64,000 nt of DNA from Gammaproteobacteria bacterium (lineage in GTDB: Bacteria; Pseudomonadota; Gammaproteobacteria; Steroidobacterales; Steroidobacteraceae), in contig JAQGOC010000124.1 in NCBI GenBank assembly GCA_028293805.1, forward strand, positions 1 through 64,000, written 5' to 3'. The position numbers and the translations under genes were made by a program. The first letter of the stretch is position 1; every line of letters starts with the position of its first letter. Below, one piece after another: positions 45,345 to 54,334 of this stretch. The notes under the pieces are model-generated. The model was not told where the DNA came from. It searched no databases and was given only the letters and a program-made list of their open reading frames with translations.

Positions 45345-45674
45345 ATCCGCACCACAGCGCGCACGAAGCTGCATCTCGTGGCAGGTTCCCTGTCTGCCTG
45401 GTGCGTCTTTCCAACTTCTCGATCTGCCCTACCGTTTAATGTTGAGCAATTCAGGAAGCGGCGCGCACACGCTCCCGTGCGTAATGTCGGGAAGCGAGAT
45501 ATACAATCCATCGTAGCTGCGAGCGCGGCAACCAAAATTGACGGCAGTTAAGGCGCCAGCGTGCCGCCGGCGTATATCTGGTCGCTGCTGTTTCGGCCCG
45601 CCAGAGCGCTCGGCATTCCCGACGTCTATACTGATCAGGACCCCACGCAACCGCCGAACTCGAAGCGCGCGTAA

Positions 45675-46535
45675 ATGACCGCACCCATATCAGAGACAGC
45701 CGTACGCACGGTCAAGCTCCCGTCCGGTGAAGCGGTTCCAGTGCTTGGGCAGGGTACGTGGCAGCTGGGCGAAGCCCCTGGACGCCGCGCGGACGAGATC
45801 GCGGCGCTGCGCCTTGGTCTCGACCTCGGCATGACGTTGATCGATACCGCAGAGATGTATGGCGCGGGTGCAGCCGAGGAACTCATCGCCGAGGTAATCA
45901 GCGGGCGTCGCGATGAGGTCTTCCTGGTGAGCAAGGTGCTACCGCAGCACGCAAGCGTGCGCGGGACGATTGCCGCTTGCGAGGGCAGCCTGCATCGGTT
46001 GAAGACCGACCGGCTTGATCTCTATCTCCTGCATTGGCGCGGAGACGTTCCGCTCGAGGAGACACTGCACGCGTTTGCCGCGTTGGTAAAGGCGGGTAAG
46101 ACACGCTACTGGGGGGTCAGCAACTTCGATGTCGACGACCTCAGGGAACTCTATTCCCTTGCGGGCGGGGACGCCGTCGCGACCGATCAGGTGCTCTACA
46201 ATCTCACGCGGCGTGGCATCGAGTGGGATCTGCTGCCCTGGTGCAGGCGTCACGGGCTCCCTGTGATGGCCTATTCGCCAATCGAGCAGGGTCGGCTGCT
46301 CTCTCATCCGGAGCTCCGGCGGATTGCCGACCGACATCACGCGGCCCCGGCGCAAATCGCACTTGCGTGGGTCCTGCAAACGGCGGGCGTCATCGCCATC
46401 CCGCGTACTGGAACGCCGGCACACGTTCGGGAAAATCGCGCGGCACTGGACATCCATCTCACCCAGCAGGATGTCGCCGAGCTAGACCGCGCGTTTTCGC
46501 CACCCACACAGAAGCGGCCGCTCGAAATGCTCTAA
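45675..46535 (+). CDS. Aldo/keto reductase
   Basis: 286-residue NADPH-dependent (beta/alpha)8-barrel oxidoreductase. The catalytic tetrad is visible: Asp and Tyr in [11 protein letters not shown], Lys in [10 protein letters not shown] and His in [11 protein letters not shown]. Later landmarks are [15 protein letters not shown] and a cofactor-binding segment [18 protein letters not shown]. It should reduce aldehydes or ketones, but its substrate is not evident. The ribosome binding site is weak. It follows the stress-protein genes and precedes a DUF3606 gene, so it may serve detoxification in the same stress setting. Confidence 0.9.
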   Translation: MTAPISETAVRTVKLPSGEAVPVLGQGTWQLGEAPGRRADEIAALRLGLDLGMTLIDTAEMYGAGAAEELIAEVISGRRDEVFLVSKVLPQHASVRGTIAACEGSLHRLKTDRLDLYLLHWRGDVPLEETLHAFAALVKAGKTRYWGVSNFDVDDLRELYSLAGGDAVATDQVLYNLTRRGIEWDLLPWCRRHGLPVMAYSPIEQGRLLSHPELRRIADRHHAAPAQIALAWVLQTAGVIAIPRTGTPAHVRENRAALDIHLTQQDVAELDRAFSPPTQKRPLEML

Positions 46536-46727
46536 GAGATCCGTGACGTTCCGTGCGAATCGCTTGCCGCTCCGCCCGCGAACGTGGTGGACGACGAAGT
46601 CGAAACCGGGCGGCCGGCCATGCGAGCTGTATCTGTGCCCAGGCCTGCGAAATTGACGGCGATCAGCGCGCAGTTTCACTACGACCTCATAGTGACGGCA
46701 ACTGAACTTCAGCGGAGCGAGCGAGCC

Positions 46728-46919
46728 ATGGGCGATGACAAGAGCGCGGACGATCGGTACAACGCCGACATCAACCTGGAAAACGAGGACGAAGTGGAAG
46801 AATGGTGCCGGTCTTTCGCCTGCACGGCTGCGCAGTTGCGCGCCGCCGTGACGGCGATGGGGCATTCAGCGAAGCGAGTTCGTGTCTATCTGCGAGATAA
46901 GCAGCAGAGCGTGACATGA
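46728..46919 (+). CDS. DUF3606 small protein
   Basis: About 63-residue protein of the DUF3606 family. It starts MGDDKSADDRYNADINLENEDEVEEW and continues with LRAAVTAMGHSAKRVRVYLRDK, the usual short helical fold of this family, which often begins with a hydrophilic stretch and ends in a basic helix. The function is unknown. The ATG at 46728 is chosen because homology begins there; an open frame extends to 46584 without similarity. It converges on the tannase-family gene, leaving 7 bases. Confidence 0.8.
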   Translation: MGDDKSADDRYNADINLENEDEVEEWCRSFACTAAQLRAAVTAMGHSAKRVRVYLRDKQQSVT

Positions 46920-46926
46920 AGGCCAA

Positions 46927-48612
46927 TCAGGGATTGCCGCCGCTGCTGAGCGGATTCACGCAGCGGAAGCTATTCGCCTGTCGAGAATCGCCTCCCACAT
47001 AACGGGCGCTCTTGGGATAAGCGCAAAGGGGTCTCTGAAACGCGATAGCGCGCTGACTTTGGTCGACGTAGCGCGTTGCCACGAGCGTATCGGGAGCGAC
47101 GCCATGCTCCACCCAATCCTGCAAGGCAACGGCCATATCGTGGCGTGCGTCGGAAATGGGTGGAGTCGAATCGCGTGTTGCGGTGGAGAAATTCGTGGCG
47201 CCGGGACCGCCAGCACAATGCCCCATGCCAGGCACCATGAAGAGGCGGGCGAATGCCAGTGTCGCCGCGCGCCGTGCCTCGAGCGATTCGCCTCGGGCTT
47301 GCTCGACTACCTGTTGGTAGTACTCGATAGCCTCCAAGGACGAGCCCACGGGGTCCTCCCACCCCATGAACAGAATGAGCCTGCCGCCACGTGTGCGAAA
47401 GGCGGCGAGATCCGGACTGGTGGCGTCGACGGCCGGACCGATGCGGGCGGAGACAGCGTCCACGGCGGCTCCCCAATCAAACTGCCGCCAGTCCCAGTTT
47501 CCGTCGTGAAAGGCCCAGTACCGCAGCAGGTCAACACGCTGCGGCTCGCGCGGACGATCCGGGTTTGCCCAATATTCACTCCAGCCCGGCAGGGGCTGTC
47601 CAGGATCGACGATCACGCCCTCGCTGCCCGGCGGGAAGCCCGGATAAATGCTGTGGCCATTGCGCATGTCCCGCGGCCCTGAGTACATGGCATGAAAGAA
47701 CTCGATCTGCTCTGAAGTGAGGCACTGCTCGTTATCCTCCCGAGCGCAACGCAGCGTCTGAACATCGAAGTGACACAGCCGTGGGTCGTTGATTACCCCA
47801 TCGCGAACTCCGTCGAGCGCATCGCATGCCTCGAGAGTCTTTTTATGGACGAGCAGCAGCTTTGCAGACGGCACGATTTCGTGAACGTCGTCGCCACTGC
47901 GGTGGTTGTGTTGAAACGCCCACAGAAAGGACAGTGTCAGCCCCGTTCGATTGTTGCCCGGATCTCCGGCAATGATTCCATCAAAATCCGCAGGGTAACG
48001 CTGTGCCTCCGACAAAGCCTGCATCCCGCCTGTCGAGCACCCGCTGAAATAAGACCAGCGTGGTGGCGACTCATAAAAGCGCGCGGCGACGCCCCTGGCC
48101 GCCATTAGCGTCTCGTGTACCGCCCTATGCCCCCAATCAACGATAGCCTCGGGATTGTCGATCCCGAACGCGAGTGTGTCGCCGCGGTGACCCGTATCGG
48201 TGGCGACGGCAGTATCGTGTGCGCGGATGCGCGCTGACATTTGGGCGTAGTAGATGTTGGAGCCATATCCCCCATTACCCACCATGTGTAGACGGTGACT
48301 CCAACCTTGCAGCGGTAGCCACACCTGGAAGCCGATAGTGGATTTCGATACGGGTGTCGACACCCCGACTACCCGGCAATACGGCGGCAGCCGGGCGTGG
48401 GTCTTACCGGAAGCGGGTTCCGACGGCAGCTCGGAGAATGTTCCTGAGGAAATCACGGTTGCACTCGTGATCACCACGCTCGGCAGCGACAGCTGAAGCA
48501 GGCTCTCGCAACGCCCGGCAGCGCGCGATAACGGAATCTGCAATGCGAATACGCTCAGCAGAATGGCCATGTGCCACGAGGGGAGCGCCAAGTGCCAAGG
48601 ATGAAGTCTCAT
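46927..48612 (-). CDS. Tannase/feruloyl esterase family protein (first copy)
   Basis: 561-residue exported alpha/beta-hydrolase of the tannase/feruloyl esterase family. A signal peptide (HMAILLSVFALQIPLSRAAG) precedes the mature enzyme. The nucleophile Ser193 follows Cys192 in FSGCSTGGMQAL, and the partner His-Cys pair is in PGMGHCAGGPG, so the family's CS-D-HC disulfide-linked catalytic arrangement is intact. It should cleave ester links between aromatic acids and sugars in plant material. It is the last gene of the minus-strand carbohydrate operon, 85 bases after the GH28 gene. The start could instead be the ATG at 48570. Confidence 0.88.
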   Translation of the reverse strand: MRLHPWHLALPSWHMAILLSVFALQIPLSRAAGRCESLLQLSLPSVVITSATVISSGTFSELPSEPASGKTHARLPPYCRVVGVSTPVSKSTIGFQVWLPLQGWSHRLHMVGNGGYGSNIYYAQMSARIRAHDTAVATDTGHRGDTLAFGIDNPEAIVDWGHRAVHETLMAARGVAARFYESPPRWSYFSGCSTGGMQALSEAQRYPADFDGIIAGDPGNNRTGLTLSFLWAFQHNHRSGDDVHEIVPSAKLLLVHKKTLEACDALDGVRDGVINDPRLCHFDVQTLRCAREDNEQCLTSEQIEFFHAMYSGPRDMRNGHSIYPGFPPGSEGVIVDPGQPLPGWSEYWANPDRPREPQRVDLLRYWAFHDGNWDWRQFDWGAAVDAVSARIGPAVDATSPDLAAFRTRGGRLILFMGWEDPVGSSLEAIEYYQQVVEQARGESLEARRAATLAFARLFMVPGMGHCAGGPGATNFSTATRDSTPPISDARHDMAVALQDWVEHGVAPDTLVATRYVDQSQRAIAFQRPLCAYPKSARYVGGDSRQANSFRCVNPLSSGGNP

Positions 48613-48697
48613 TCATCATCATGGACCGTCAAGGCTGTCGCGACGCTGTCGCGGCGCGGCGCGGGTGCATGACACACACCGTCCGCGGGCAGATCGC

Positions 48698-50314
48698 TTA
48701 CTCAACGGCTGCTCGCCATGCTCCCTCACCGTATTGGAGTTCCATGCGACTGTCCTTGCTGACCTGTATCCGCTCGCTACGGGAACCGGTCACGCGGACA
48801 ACCCCAGAACCGCCTTCGGTGGGTTGTGTGGCAACTATGAGCGCCCCGTCGACCTCGTTGAGCTCGAGAGCTACCGGCGAACCGCCGCCCGGACGCACGC
48901 TATCGAGCTGCAAATCGCTCACGTCGTCGAACACAGCCGCCGGGCGCACATCCGAAACGCCGACACTCAGCCGGACGTTGCGCAGCATAATGCCCTTGGC
49001 GTGACGAACGAAAAGACCCTGGGCAGGCAGCGACCCGAACATGGGGGCGTGCGGATAGTCTGCCTCTGCTTCGGGCACGTTGAGCGCCGCTGGTATGGAC
49101 TGCCCGCCCACCATTGTAATGTCGATGTCGCTCAATGTGACGTCCCGGACCGGATGACCGGCCAACCCCGTGATCGAGGAAGCCAGTGTGCCCCCGGTTG
49201 CGATGATGTTGGAGAACACGACATGGCGCACGGTGCCGGGGATCGGGATTCTTTGGCCTCGTCCCCGATTGCCGAGCCTCAGGAAAATGGGCGTGTGGGC
49301 GTTCCGGATCACGACATTGGAGACAATGACGTTTTCAAACGTAGCGCCATCAGCCATTGACATCGAGATAGCCGTGGTCGGTGCGCGATGCAGCCGGGGC
49401 GACTGAAAGATCGTCGCATTGGAAAAGGTGATATCGCGGAAGTCTCCGAGGCTCTCGGTGCCGATCTTGAAGCCCTGATTTTCCGTCGAGCACACGATGT
49501 TCGTGATGGTCACGCTTTCGGTCGGGGATACTTTTCCGCCGCTGCGGCCGGTAGTCTTCAACACGATGCAGTCGTCACTGGCCTCGATGTGCGTGTCGGA
49601 AATCATGACATTCCGGGTCGAGTCGACGTCGATGCCATCGGTGTTTGGGCCATAGGCTTCGTTCATGATATTCACGCCGTGGATCGTCACGCCATCCGAC
49701 TCGAGCGGATGTATCGTCCACCCTGGTGCGTCCCGAATAGACACGTTCTCGATCCGAACGTTGCGGGAGCCCACGAATTCGATGAGAGGTGAGGGTCGCG
49801 GTCGGCGCGAGACGAAGGTTTTCACCGGATCGGAATCCCAGTACGCCCGGCCGTTGCCGCGGATGGTGCCCGCCCCCTCGATCGCCACGTTCTCCTTTCC
49901 GGTCGCCTGAATCAGGTGGTAAGGCCCATTGCCTTTGTTCTGCGTCGAGCCATCGATCGCGATCAGCGGGACGTCCTGTGGAGGAAAGGGCGTGAAATCC
50001 TCGATGTGCGGACTGGCCAGCAACGTCGCCCCGGCCGAGATGTGCAGGGTGATGCCGTCCGCCAGGACGATCGTCCCGCTCAAAAAGGTGCCATTCGGCA
50101 GTAGCACGGTTCCTCCGCCGTGCGCGGCACAGGAATCTACCGCTCGCTGGATTGCTTTCGTAGCCAACGTCCTGCCATCCCCTCGTGCGCCGTAGCGAGT
50201 AACGTCGCACGTGCCACCGCGAGGCCCGGGCACCGACGCTTCCAAATCGGTGCCGAGATGCATGAGCGCCACAACCGAACTCGCCAGCAAAAGTGCATTC
50301 GATGGTGCTGTCAC
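48698..50314 (-). CDS. Glycoside hydrolase family 28 (polygalacturonase-like)
   Basis: About 538-residue right-handed beta-helix protein of the GH28 type, exported (LLLASSVVALMHL signal). The early YGARGDGRTLATKAIQRAV and GGTVLLPNGTFLSGTI are typical of the family. Catalytic acids appear as NTDGID (224-229) and the DD pair (247-248) in ASDDCIVLK. The later GHG motif is replaced by NQG in STENQGFKIGTES, and no classic RIK follows, so the specificity may differ from pectin hydrolysis. The GTG at 50314 is chosen because the signal peptide starts there and it lies 7 bases after the GH36 stop codon; the frame is open to 50362. Confidence 0.82.
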   Translation of the reverse strand: MTAPSNALLLASSVVALMHLGTDLEASVPGPRGGTCDVTRYGARGDGRTLATKAIQRAVDSCAAHGGGTVLLPNGTFLSGTIVLADGITLHISAGATLLASPHIEDFTPFPPQDVPLIAIDGSTQNKGNGPYHLIQATGKENVAIEGAGTIRGNGRAYWDSDPVKTFVSRRPRPSPLIEFVGSRNVRIENVSIRDAPGWTIHPLESDGVTIHGVNIMNEAYGPNTDGIDVDSTRNVMISDTHIEASDDCIVLKTTGRSGGKVSPTESVTITNIVCSTENQGFKIGTESLGDFRDITFSNATIFQSPRLHRAPTTAISMSMADGATFENVIVSNVVIRNAHTPIFLRLGNRGRGQRIPIPGTVRHVVFSNIIATGGTLASSITGLAGHPVRDVTLSDIDITMVGGQSIPAALNVPEAEADYPHAPMFGSLPAQGLFVRHAKGIMLRNVRLSVGVSDVRPAAVFDDVSDLQLDSVRPGGGSPVALELNEVDGALIVATQPTEGGSGVVRVTGSRSERIQVSKDSRMELQYGEGAWRAAVE

Positions 50315-50321
50315 GGTGTGC

Positions 50322-52292
50322 TCACAACGTAGCGCCCGAAAATACGAGCAGGCAGGTGCCATGAGCAGGCACGGTCACCTTTACGCCCTCCGGAGTTCGT
50401 ATGGGAGCGGGTCCCTCGTGCGAAGGACTCACGACAGCATCGTTGCGAGAGGAAGCAAGGCTCCATGTAATGAGCCGCTCCGCTGATGCGTCGCCTGTAT
50501 TGAATACATTGATGAGCACGGCGCCGTCAGGACGCTGCACCCGTTGGATGAGCACCGGGTCACCCTCGGATACGACCGCGGGCTGCCCTGAATGCCCCAC
50601 GCTCATACGATGATGCAGTGGACTGCCGCCGAGACGCGGAAAATCGCATCGGTTGGTATTCGTGTCCTTGGCAAACTCCGCAAACATGGCACGGCGCTCC
50701 TCAGGCACTTCGTCGAGCTGATCGCTCGTCATGAGCACGCCCCCCGAAAGCCCGGCGAACCGGGCGAGCGATTTCACCTCAGTGTCCGTGAGGTCGTGAA
50801 AGCGATCACGCAGAAGGATGCAGTCGGGATCGGCATGCCAGAGAATGCCGTTGGCGAAGTTGCGGGATGTCTGATCACGCAACAGCGACTCGGCCGAGTA
50901 GTGTCCGTGCCATGTCACCCCGATGTCACGCCCGATGCGCACCGCATCGACTAGCCCTACCGGCGCCCAGATGGGGCCGCCGCAGCCGAGCCACAGCGCA
51001 TCTGCGATCTCCTCGCGAATCAGCCGGGCCATGCGCATCCAGATTTCCATCCTGGAGAGACCCTCCCCGTGCCAGCGCGCCCGTGCGGGGCCGTAGTCCG
51101 AGCCGAAATACATGAAATCGGTCTTGAAGTAACCGCAGCCCCACTCCCTGGCCCAGACGCGAAACACGTTGCGAATGTACGCCTCCGCATCCGGATGCGT
51201 TATGTCCAGAATGTAGTACTCCTCGCTGCGTTTGTGCCAACGAAATTCCCCATAGAACTTCATCGGCGCGAGCGGCCTGCCGCTGTCACGGTCCGTCACG
51301 ACCCAATCAGGATGCTCGGCATAGAGCCGACTGCGGTTGCCGATCATGAACGGCGCGATCCAAAGACCTGGGGTGAAGCCCGCGGCACGAATGTCGGCGA
51401 GCAACGGCGCCATGCCGCGGGGGAATTGTGGCTTGACATCCAGCCAGTCGCCCATTTCGGGCGTGAAGCCGTCGTCGATTTGAAAGATCTCGAAGGGCAC
51501 GCGGTACCGGTCGCGAAAACGAGCAGCGGCTCGCAAATGCTGCTGCAACACCGGTTCGTTGATGGAGTTGTAGAGGCTATACCACGAGCACCAGCCGGAG
51601 ATGCGCGCGGACTGCACGCGCGGGGGGAGTGGCGATGAGTGGGCAACGTGCCGCGCCCACCGTCGCAGTGTCTCTTCGACATCCGTGCCGGCCAGCAGGA
51701 CAAGCGGCTCGGCCGTGACGCGGCCCGCGTGCGCAACGTGGTCGATCAGCGTCTCCGCCTCGATCGACAATGGCCCGGTCGCAAAAGCGAAGCGCAGCCG
51801 GCTCTGGTAGCGATCGTGTCGCAGGAAACCCAGAACCGCTGTAGCGCCTTCACTGCCCACGAGAGCGGTCATCGCGTAGCCCGCGAATGCGCGCTCATCC
51901 GCGTCGATCACGCCGCGCGCACTCTCGGGCTCGATGAAGTAGCTGCCATCCCAGCTCGTGTACCCGTTGCGCAGGTAACGCAGTACGCCGGAAGTCTTGC
52001 CGATGCGCAGACCGATCGAATCGACCGACACCCGGCTCGGGACGCCTTCGAGCGCGAGATCAAGTCTCAGGTCCTCGCTCCCGGCCATAGGCGCGACACT
52101 CAGGATCAGTGTCTCGCCAGCCTCAGATAGGACCGGCCAAGCAATCAGCCACCCGCTCGTTGTAGCGGTGAGCTGTGGAGGGCCGCAGACGAGCGGCTCT
52201 CCGTCTATCAAAGGGGCGAGCTCAGCCAGGTGCATGCCCGCCGCGCTCAGACTGAGATCGACGGAATCTAACCGCGGCGCGCCGCGGCTCAC
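50322..52292 (-). CDS. Glycoside hydrolase family 36 (alpha-galactosidase type)
   Basis: 656-residue retaining glycosidase of family GH36, probably cytoplasmic because no signal peptide is seen. After an N-terminal beta-sandwich (1-225), the (beta/alpha)8 catalytic barrel begins at ISGWCSWYSL. FQIDDGFTPEMGDW lies at 270-283, the nucleophile Asp392 in YFKTDFMY, and the acid/base Asp456 in RIGRDIG. This layout fits alpha-galactosidase or the related N-acetylgalactosaminidase activity. Its ATG overlaps the stop of the Gfo/Idh/MocA gene (ATGA). It would release galactose from imported galactosides, supporting the role of the locus in plant sugars. Confidence 0.88.
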   Translation of the reverse strand: MSRGAPRLDSVDLSLSAAGMHLAELAPLIDGEPLVCGPPQLTATTSGWLIAWPVLSEAGETLILSVAPMAGSEDLRLDLALEGVPSRVSVDSIGLRIGKTSGVLRYLRNGYTSWDGSYFIEPESARGVIDADERAFAGYAMTALVGSEGATAVLGFLRHDRYQSRLRFAFATGPLSIEAETLIDHVAHAGRVTAEPLVLLAGTDVEETLRRWARHVAHSSPLPPRVQSARISGWCSWYSLYNSINEPVLQQHLRAAARFRDRYRVPFEIFQIDDGFTPEMGDWLDVKPQFPRGMAPLLADIRAAGFTPGLWIAPFMIGNRSRLYAEHPDWVVTDRDSGRPLAPMKFYGEFRWHKRSEEYYILDITHPDAEAYIRNVFRVWAREWGCGYFKTDFMYFGSDYGPARARWHGEGLSRMEIWMRMARLIREEIADALWLGCGGPIWAPVGLVDAVRIGRDIGVTWHGHYSAESLLRDQTSRNFANGILWHADPDCILLRDRFHDLTDTEVKSLARFAGLSGGVLMTSDQLDEVPEERRAMFAEFAKDTNTNRCDFPRLGGSPLHHRMSVGHSGQPAVVSEGDPVLIQRVQRPDGAVLINVFNTGDASAERLITWSLASSRNDAVVSPSHEGPAPIRTPEGVKVTVPAHGTCLLVFSGATL

Positions 52293-53272
52293 AGGCGAAT
52301 CTCAACTCGCTTGGCCGCCGACTGTCCGGCTGCGAGCGCGATGCGCAGTGTCTTGGCTCCATCCGCGAGCGGTACGCGCGGTGGATTTCCCGTCCGGATC
52401 GCCGCCGCGATATCGGCCAGCTGCGTGACGAACACGTCCGTCTGTGTGTCCACCAGCTCTGTTTGCACCGCGCCGCTGGTGTGAGTCAGCACTCCGGAGT
52501 TCCAGCCGGTAAAGCGCCCGGTCATGCGCTCGCCGACGAGTTGCCAGAGCTTGTCCCACTTTCCCGGCACCGCGCCATTGGTCGCGTTCAGCACACCAAC
52601 GCGCCCGTCGTCGTAGCCAAGCACGATGGCGCTCGTGTCGTCACTGTCGTAGCGGTCGACGCCTCGATGGAAGACATTCCCCGCGCGCGCGTACACCGAC
52701 TGTGGGCGCCCAAGCTGATGCCGGGCCAGATCGATGATGTGGATGAGCTGCTCTACCATCTGTCCGCCAGAACGAGCACGCTCGCGCCACCAGTCGGCGT
52801 GCAGAGCGTTACAGTGAAACTGCCCGGTGAATAGGCCCACGCGACCCGTTTCTCCGCTTGCGGCCGCGGCATCCCAACGCGCTACAGCGTCACCGAACCG
52901 ATACATGAAGCCGCATGCCGCGACGATGCCGGAATCGTCAGCCGCCCTCACCATCGACTCGGCTCGCTCCATGCTCAAGGCGATCGGCTTCTCGACCAGC
53001 AGATGAACGCCAGCTCGCGCCGCGTTCTCTACTTCGCCGTTATGTGCGAACGGCGGCAGCGCGACGATCACCATGTCGAGACGCGCGGCATCCAGCATGC
53101 GCTGAAAATCGACGTAAGGCGTCCCGCCAAATTTCTTGGCAAATTCGCCGACCCGCGCCTCGTCCCGACCGGCGCAGGCGACGAGTTGCATCTGCTCGGG
53201 CAACGCCGCTATTGCGCCGGCGTGCCGCGCACCGATGCCGCCGCAGCCCAGTATTCCCACACGCAGAGGCAT
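52289..53272 (-). CDS. Gfo/Idh/MocA family oxidoreductase
   Basis: About 327-residue NAD(P)-dependent sugar or inositol oxidoreductase. A Rossmann motif RVGILGCGGIGARHAGAI opens the protein, followed by the EKP motif in LLVEKPIALS and the C-terminal alpha/beta substrate domain starting near VGLFTGQFHCNALHADWWRERARSGGQMVEQLIHIIDLARH. The His-x-x-x-Asp pair in LIHIIDLARH is typical. It probably oxidises or epimerises a sugar. It starts with TGATG overlap to the stop of the MDR gene and overlaps the next stop by 4 bases, so it is firmly in the operon. A GTG at 53275 is also possible. Confidence 0.88.
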   Translation of the reverse strand: MPLRVGILGCGGIGARHAGAIAALPEQMQLVACAGRDEARVGEFAKKFGGTPYVDFQRMLDAARLDMVIVALPPFAHNGEVENAARAGVHLLVEKPIALSMERAESMVRAADDSGIVAACGFMYRFGDAVARWDAAAASGETGRVGLFTGQFHCNALHADWWRERARSGGQMVEQLIHIIDLARHQLGRPQSVYARAGNVFHRGVDRYDSDDTSAIVLGYDDGRVGVLNATNGAVPGKWDKLWQLVGERMTGRFTGWNSGVLTHTSGAVQTELVDTQTDVFVTQLADIAAAIRTGNPPRVPLADGAKTLRIALAAGQSAAKRVEIRL

Positions 53273-54333
53273 CACGCGCCAGCCCCGAATGTCAGCATTG
53301 CCTGGAGGAGGTCTGGTTCACCCGCGTCGATGCGGGCGAACAGTGCCGGTGCTTCCTCGAACGTAACACTGTGGGTGATCAGCGCAGTCAGGTTCAGCCG
53401 CTTCTCGTATTGGAGGCGTACCGCGCTCTGCCACAGTCGCAGCTTGCTCCAACGGTGACTCGCCGCGGGCGATACTCCGGAAATCTGAGAGCACACCAGC
53501 TCCACACGGTTGTGGTGAAACTCTTCCCCCAACTGCAGTCCACGCGCTTCGCCTTGAAAAAATCCCATGGCAACCACGCGACTGGAGTACGCCACCGTGC
53601 GAATCGCCTCCGAGAGCGCCGGTGCAGCGCCCGACACCTCGATGCAGACATCCGCGCCGCGCCCTCCCGTCTCGGACTTTATGGTGTCCGCGATCGGAGT
53701 CTCTGTGGGATCGAGTACGCGGTCTGCGCCGAGCCGCAGCGCCATGTCGCGGCGCGCCTTTACTGGATCGACACCTATGACTGTGGCGCCTGATGCGCGC
53801 GCGGCCTGGGCCACTATCTGACCGGGAACGCCCAGTCCAAAGACGACGACGAGGTCGCCTACCCGGATGGCAGCATCGTGCACGCCATTCAGCGCCACGG
53901 CACCAATGTGCGAGAACATGCCGATGCGCGGATCGCAGTCTTCAGGCAACATTCGATCACGGGCGTAGTCTCGGTGCGCGACGTGATGCGTGCGATGACC
54001 CCACGTCCCGAACACAAGCTGTCCGGGTCGGATGTCGTGCACGCCACTGCCGACTTCGATGATCTCGCCCACTTCTTCGTAGCCGAGATTGCGAACCGGA
54101 TAGGGCCAGCTGGGAGCGGCCCCAGTCTTGAAGAGGCGCATTTGCGCATCCCATTGCCGGTGCATGAACGGATTCGTACCGCGATACTGCGACAGCTCCG
54201 TTCCCGCGCTCACACCGGAAAAGAGAGTTCGAATGCGGACTTCCTCGGGGCCGAGGGCTGTCTGCTCCACCGGCTCGAATGCGAGCGCGCGCGGCGCATT
54301 GAGGACCAGTGCTGCAGGTCTCGGAGCGTTCAT
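53272..54333 (-). CDS. Medium-chain dehydrogenase/reductase lacking usual zinc cysteines
   Basis: 353-residue MDR protein with the normal N-terminal GroES-like domain and Rossmann domain (VVVFGLGVPGQIVAQAARASGATVIGVD). The usual catalytic-zinc Cys near residue 40 is Ser in LFSGVSAGTELSQYRG, and the structural zinc cysteines are absent, as in the 'GTE' branch of the family. This branch commonly pairs with Gfo/Idh/MocA genes, as here. It is likely an NAD(P)-dependent sugar or polyol dehydrogenase. It starts 1 base after the MFS gene's stop codon and overlaps the next start. Confidence 0.85.
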   Translation of the reverse strand: MNAPRPAALVLNAPRALAFEPVEQTALGPEEVRIRTLFSGVSAGTELSQYRGTNPFMHRQWDAQMRLFKTGAAPSWPYPVRNLGYEEVGEIIEVGSGVHDIRPGQLVFGTWGHRTHHVAHRDYARDRMLPEDCDPRIGMFSHIGAVALNGVHDAAIRVGDLVVVFGLGVPGQIVAQAARASGATVIGVDPVKARRDMALRLGADRVLDPTETPIADTIKSETGGRGADVCIEVSGAAPALSEAIRTVAYSSRVVAMGFFQGEARGLQLGEEFHHNRVELVCSQISGVSPAASHRWSKLRLWQSAVRLQYEKRLNLTALITHSVTFEEAPALFARIDAGEPDLLQAMLTFGAGA

Positions 54334-54334
54334 A

